Positions 56,728-59,124 of a DNA stretch of 59,124 nt are shown in pieces. The stretch lies in assembly GCA_016794545.1 (NCBI GenBank), contig JAEUJX010000349.1, forward strand, positions 1-59,124, written 5' to 3'. Position numbers and translations under genes: made by a program. The number at the start of each line of letters is the position of its first letter. Position 1 is the first letter of the stretch. The notes under the pieces are model-generated. The model saw only the letters and a list, made by a program, of their open reading frames with translations, was not told where the DNA came from and ran no database searches. This DNA is from Myxococcales bacterium (GTDB lineage Bacteria > Myxococcota_A > Polyangia > Haliangiales > Haliangiaceae).

Positions 56728-58560
56728 TCACGCGGGGAACACGGACCAGCGACGGACGATGACCGGCGCGGGCAGCGCCTTCGAGGTGTACTCGAGCGTC
56801 TCCACGGTCGCGCCGCGCTCCTCCATCAGCGCGGCCACGCCCGGCGACGCGTACGTCGCCTCGGTCATCGCGATCTGGTAGCCCTCGGCGAGCGCCTGCA
56901 GCTTCGCCGCGATGTTGACGGTGCCGCCGAAGAAGTCCGCATTCGCGTTGAGCCGCACCGCGATGCACGGGCCGGTGTTGAGGCTGATCCGCAGCCGGAT
57001 CGGCGTGTCGGCGCGCTCGGGATGAAACGCGGTGTGGATCTCGTGCGATGCCGCCACCGCGTCGACCGGGCTCGTGAACGTCGCCATCACGGCGTCGCCG
57101 ATCGTCTTCACGACGGCGCCCTTGTGCCTGGTGACGATCGCGAACACCTCGTCGAAGTGCTTCTTGATCTCGATGAACGCGGCCGGGTCACCGCGCGACG
57201 CGTAGAACGCGGTGGATCCGACGACGTCGGTGAACAGCAGCGTCTGCTCGCCGACGCCGAGCCGCACGTCCGCGCCGATGTACTCCTCGCTGAATAGATC
57301 CCGGAAGTCCTGGAAGCTCAGCAGCTGGCCCGCGCGCAGCGCGTGGTCGCTCCACTTCGCCTCGGCGATGCGGAAGGCTAGCGGCTCGTCGGCGTCGTTG
57401 ACCAGCTCGATCGTCGCGCCCGGCGCGGCCTTCACGACGCCGCCCTCGAGCTCGCGCACCCACTTCACGAGCTCGGAGCCGCTGTCCTCGACGTCGAGGT
57501 AGCCCGCCAGGCTCGACCCGCGCGCGACGTTGTAGCGCCCGGGCTCGAGGTGAGGCGCGATGCTCTGCGAGGCGCCGGGCGGCAGCGTCCACTGCACGCG
57601 CACGTGCTCCTTCTTCGCCGGCTCCGCGCTGCAGTAGGTCTGCTCGGGCACCTCGCGGATCGACGGGTGCACGCGGAACGTGACCTCGACGGTCTCGGGG
57701 CGATCGGTCGCGAACTGCACGCTGCACGGGCCGCAGTGCGCCTCCGCTCTCAGCGCGGACAGCGAGCCATTCTCGTCTCGCACGCCGCGGCAGTGCGGGC
57801 ACACGGTGTCCCACGACAGCGACAGGATGCCCGCGCGCGTCGCGTGCAGGGCCACGCGCAGGAGCTCGTCCTCGGGCAGCTGCCACGCGCGCGCGCGCTC
57901 GCGGACCTGGATGCGGTGCAGGTCCAGGTCGTCGCCGTTGCGGATCCAGTCGACCAGCCGGTCGACGCACGCGCGATCGAGGCCCCGCGCGAGGAGGTCG
58001 GCGTGCGCGGCCCGGAGGCGCTGCTCCGCGACCGGCTCGAGCGCCGGCGGCGGCAGCAGCAGCTGCGCGGGCTCGTGCTTCACGATCTGCTGCGCGAGCG
58101 CTGGCAGGACGCGCCGGTACGCCTTCTCGAGCGAGGGGAAGCCGAGGCGCATCGCCGCCGCGCCGAGCGCGCCGCGCGGGATGCCGCCGAAGTAGAGGTA
58201 GACGCGGCAGCCGTCGGGCGTCGGATCGACGCGGTGGATCGCGTACATCACGCGCATGAAACCGCGCTCGTAGATCCGCGTGCACGTCAGCCACTGGTTC
58301 GCGACCCAGTTCCACGGCAGCTCGAGCCACTCGTGCCGCACGCCGCCGGGTTTCGCGCTGCCGTAGCGCTTGCCGTCGCGCTCCTCGAAGAACATCTCCG
58401 CGGTGCCGAGCGCGCGGTTCATGCGCGACGTGTCGGCGATGTGCGGCCAGATCTGCTCCGGCGTGCACGGCAGGTCGAACACCCACAGGCGCTCGATGCG
58501 CCTGTCCTTCGCGTACTCGGTGGGGAATGGATGGAGCGCGAGCAGCTGCTCGACCGTCAT
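56728..58560 (-). CDS. Class III adenylate/guanylate cyclase with SRPBCC-like N-terminus
   Basis: 610 residues from ATG 58560. An N-terminal SRPBCC/START-like region (RLWVFDLPCTPEQIWPHIAD) and a helical region precede a zinc-ribbon-like segment (CPHCRGVRDENG with CGPC), resembling DUF5939-type cyclases. The class III catalytic domain (about 430-600) has LLFTDVVGSTAFYASRGD, KTIGDAVMATF (metal-binding Asp) and ISLNTGPCIAVRL. It would make cAMP or cGMP. An upstream in-frame ATG at 58599 is unlikely because the codons between use A/T third positions and overlap the start of the plus-strand gene. Confidence 0.82.
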   Translation of the reverse strand: MTVEQLLALHPFPTEYAKDRRIERLWVFDLPCTPEQIWPHIADTSRMNRALGTAEMFFEERDGKRYGSAKPGGVRHEWLELPWNWVANQWLTCTRIYERGFMRVMYAIHRVDPTPDGCRVYLYFGGIPRGALGAAAMRLGFPSLEKAYRRVLPALAQQIVKHEPAQLLLPPPALEPVAEQRLRAAHADLLARGLDRACVDRLVDWIRNGDDLDLHRIQVRERARAWQLPEDELLRVALHATRAGILSLSWDTVCPHCRGVRDENGSLSALRAEAHCGPCSVQFATDRPETVEVTFRVHPSIREVPEQTYCSAEPAKKEHVRVQWTLPPGASQSIAPHLEPGRYNVARGSSLAGYLDVEDSGSELVKWVRELEGGVVKAAPGATIELVNDADEPLAFRIAEAKWSDHALRAGQLLSFQDFRDLFSEEYIGADVRLGVGEQTLLFTDVVGSTAFYASRGDPAAFIEIKKHFDEVFAIVTRHKGAVVKTIGDAVMATFTSPVDAVAASHEIHTAFHPERADTPIRLRISLNTGPCIAVRLNANADFFGGTVNIAAKLQALAEGYQIAMTEATYASPGVAALMEERGATVETLEYTSKALPAPVIVRRWSVFPA

Positions 58561-58597
58561 CGGGGCATTCCCTGCTAAGGTCGACGTCGAGGTCGCC

Positions 58598-59124
58598 ATG
58601 CCCACGACAGTGTATCGCAGCTGTCCTCTATGCGAGGCGACGTGTGGCGTCGCGATCGAGCTCGACGGAGACCGCGTGCTCTCGGTGCGCGGCGACGAGC
58701 AGGACCCCTTCAGCAAGGGCTACATCTGCCCCAAGGGCACGGCGCTCGCCGATCTGCACCACGACCCCGACCGGCTCACGCGGCCGATGATCCGCGACGG
58801 AGAGACCTGGCGCGAGGCCGGCTGGGACGAGGCGCTGGACCTCGTCGCCGCGAAGCTCGTCGGGATCCGGCGCGCCTACGGCGCCGACGCCGTCGCCGTC
58901 TACCAGGGGAACCCGACGGTGCACAACCTCGGTCTCGCCACGTACGGCCAGGTGCTGATGCGCACGCTCGGCACGAAGAACGCGTACTCCGCGACGTCGA
59001 TGGATCAGCTGCCGCACATGCTCGCGGCGCTCCTCATGTTCGGCAACCAGGTGCTGATGCCGGTGCCCGACATCGACCGCAGTGACCTGTTCCTCTGCCT
59101 CGGCGCGAACCCGCTCGCCTCGAA
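58598..59124 (+). CDS. Molybdopterin oxidoreductase (formate dehydrogenase-like), N-terminal part
   Basis: About 175 residues before the window ends. The [4Fe-4S] motif is YRSCPLCEATCGVAI (Cys9, Cys12, Cys16) with a fourth cysteine in YICPKG (Cys44), the pattern of Mo/W-bis-MGD oxidoreductases. RLTRPMIRDGETWREAGWDE and the later VYQGNPTVHNLGLATYGQVL fit the family's N-terminal domain. No Tat signal is visible, so this is probably a cytoplasmic enzyme. GAGG lies 6-9 bases before the ATG. Substrate cannot be told from this part. Confidence 0.85.
   Translation, partial: MPTTVYRSCPLCEATCGVAIELDGDRVLSVRGDEQDPFSKGYICPKGTALADLHHDPDRLTRPMIRDGETWREAGWDEALDLVAAKLVGIRRAYGADAVAVYQGNPTVHNLGLATYGQVLMRTLGTKNAYSATSMDQLPHMLAALLMFGNQVLMPVPDIDRSDLFLCLGANPLAS

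Overview
The window is very GC-rich (roughly 70%) DNA with strong G/C bias at third codon positions, and about 50 genes packed on both strands. The content points to a Myxococcota bacterium, probably of the Haliangium/Kofleriaceae kind. This is an inference from the gene families: four eukaryote-like Ser/Thr kinases, an FHA-sigma-54 activator, a SpoIIE-type phosphatase, a MYXO-CTERM-like surface protease, a minor-pilin/PilY1 operon, a class III cyclase, and many lipoproteins and outer-membrane proteins. No rRNA, tRNA, CRISPR array, phage or intact insertion sequence was recognised.

Layout. 1-3153 (minus): VWA/amidotransferase-like membrane protein and a Tat-exported DUF4159 protein. 3220-8260: an outer-membrane protein, a SAM methyltransferase, a HAD phosphatase, a second envelope protein, a PilZ protein with a small trailing frame, an XRE regulator and a polysaccharide-export lipoprotein. 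8353-14222 (minus): type IV pilus minor pilins and PilY1, transcribed pilA-like, fimT, pilV, pilW, pilX, pilY1. 14282-17280: an inactive and an active M16 peptidase subunit. 17366-24564 (plus): a signalling run of membrane protein, Ser/Thr kinase, FG-GAP-like lipoprotein, TPR/PEGA protein and FHA-sigma-54 activator. 24580-29171: secreted proteins, including a hydrolase with a somatomedin-B-like tail, around a TetR gene preceded by four 10-bp repeats. 29175-33819: a kinase and a SpoIIE phosphatase facing each other across 23 bp, then an EEP-family hydrolase. 33822-37421: small envelope proteins, EttA and an unknown protein. 37467-40565: TPR kinase. 40566-41271: the only long gene-free stretch; it holds a decayed GxxExxY gene between inverted repeats. 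41272-46693: OmpA-like protein, site-2 protease, thioesterase, two envelope proteins, a sigma factor and a jelly-roll-like protein. 46751-53017: WD40-like kinase, a lipoprotein-methyltransferase fusion, an unknown protein and a GNAT protein. 53095-59124: small envelope proteins, a KamA-type radical SAM enzyme, an esterase lipoprotein, a class III cyclase and the start of a molybdopterin oxidoreductase.

Two patterns run through the window. First, about half of the genes that lead a transcription unit have a TAnnnT-like -10 hexamer only 5-8 bases before the start codon, most often 6, which implies leaderless mRNAs; this also decides several starts. Second, genes inside units are joined by 4-base NTGA overlaps. 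The gene set as a whole is signalling plus cell surface: kinases with swappable sensor modules, a phosphatase, sigma-54 and sigma-70-type regulators, PilZ and cyclase outputs, and the exported proteins they may control.
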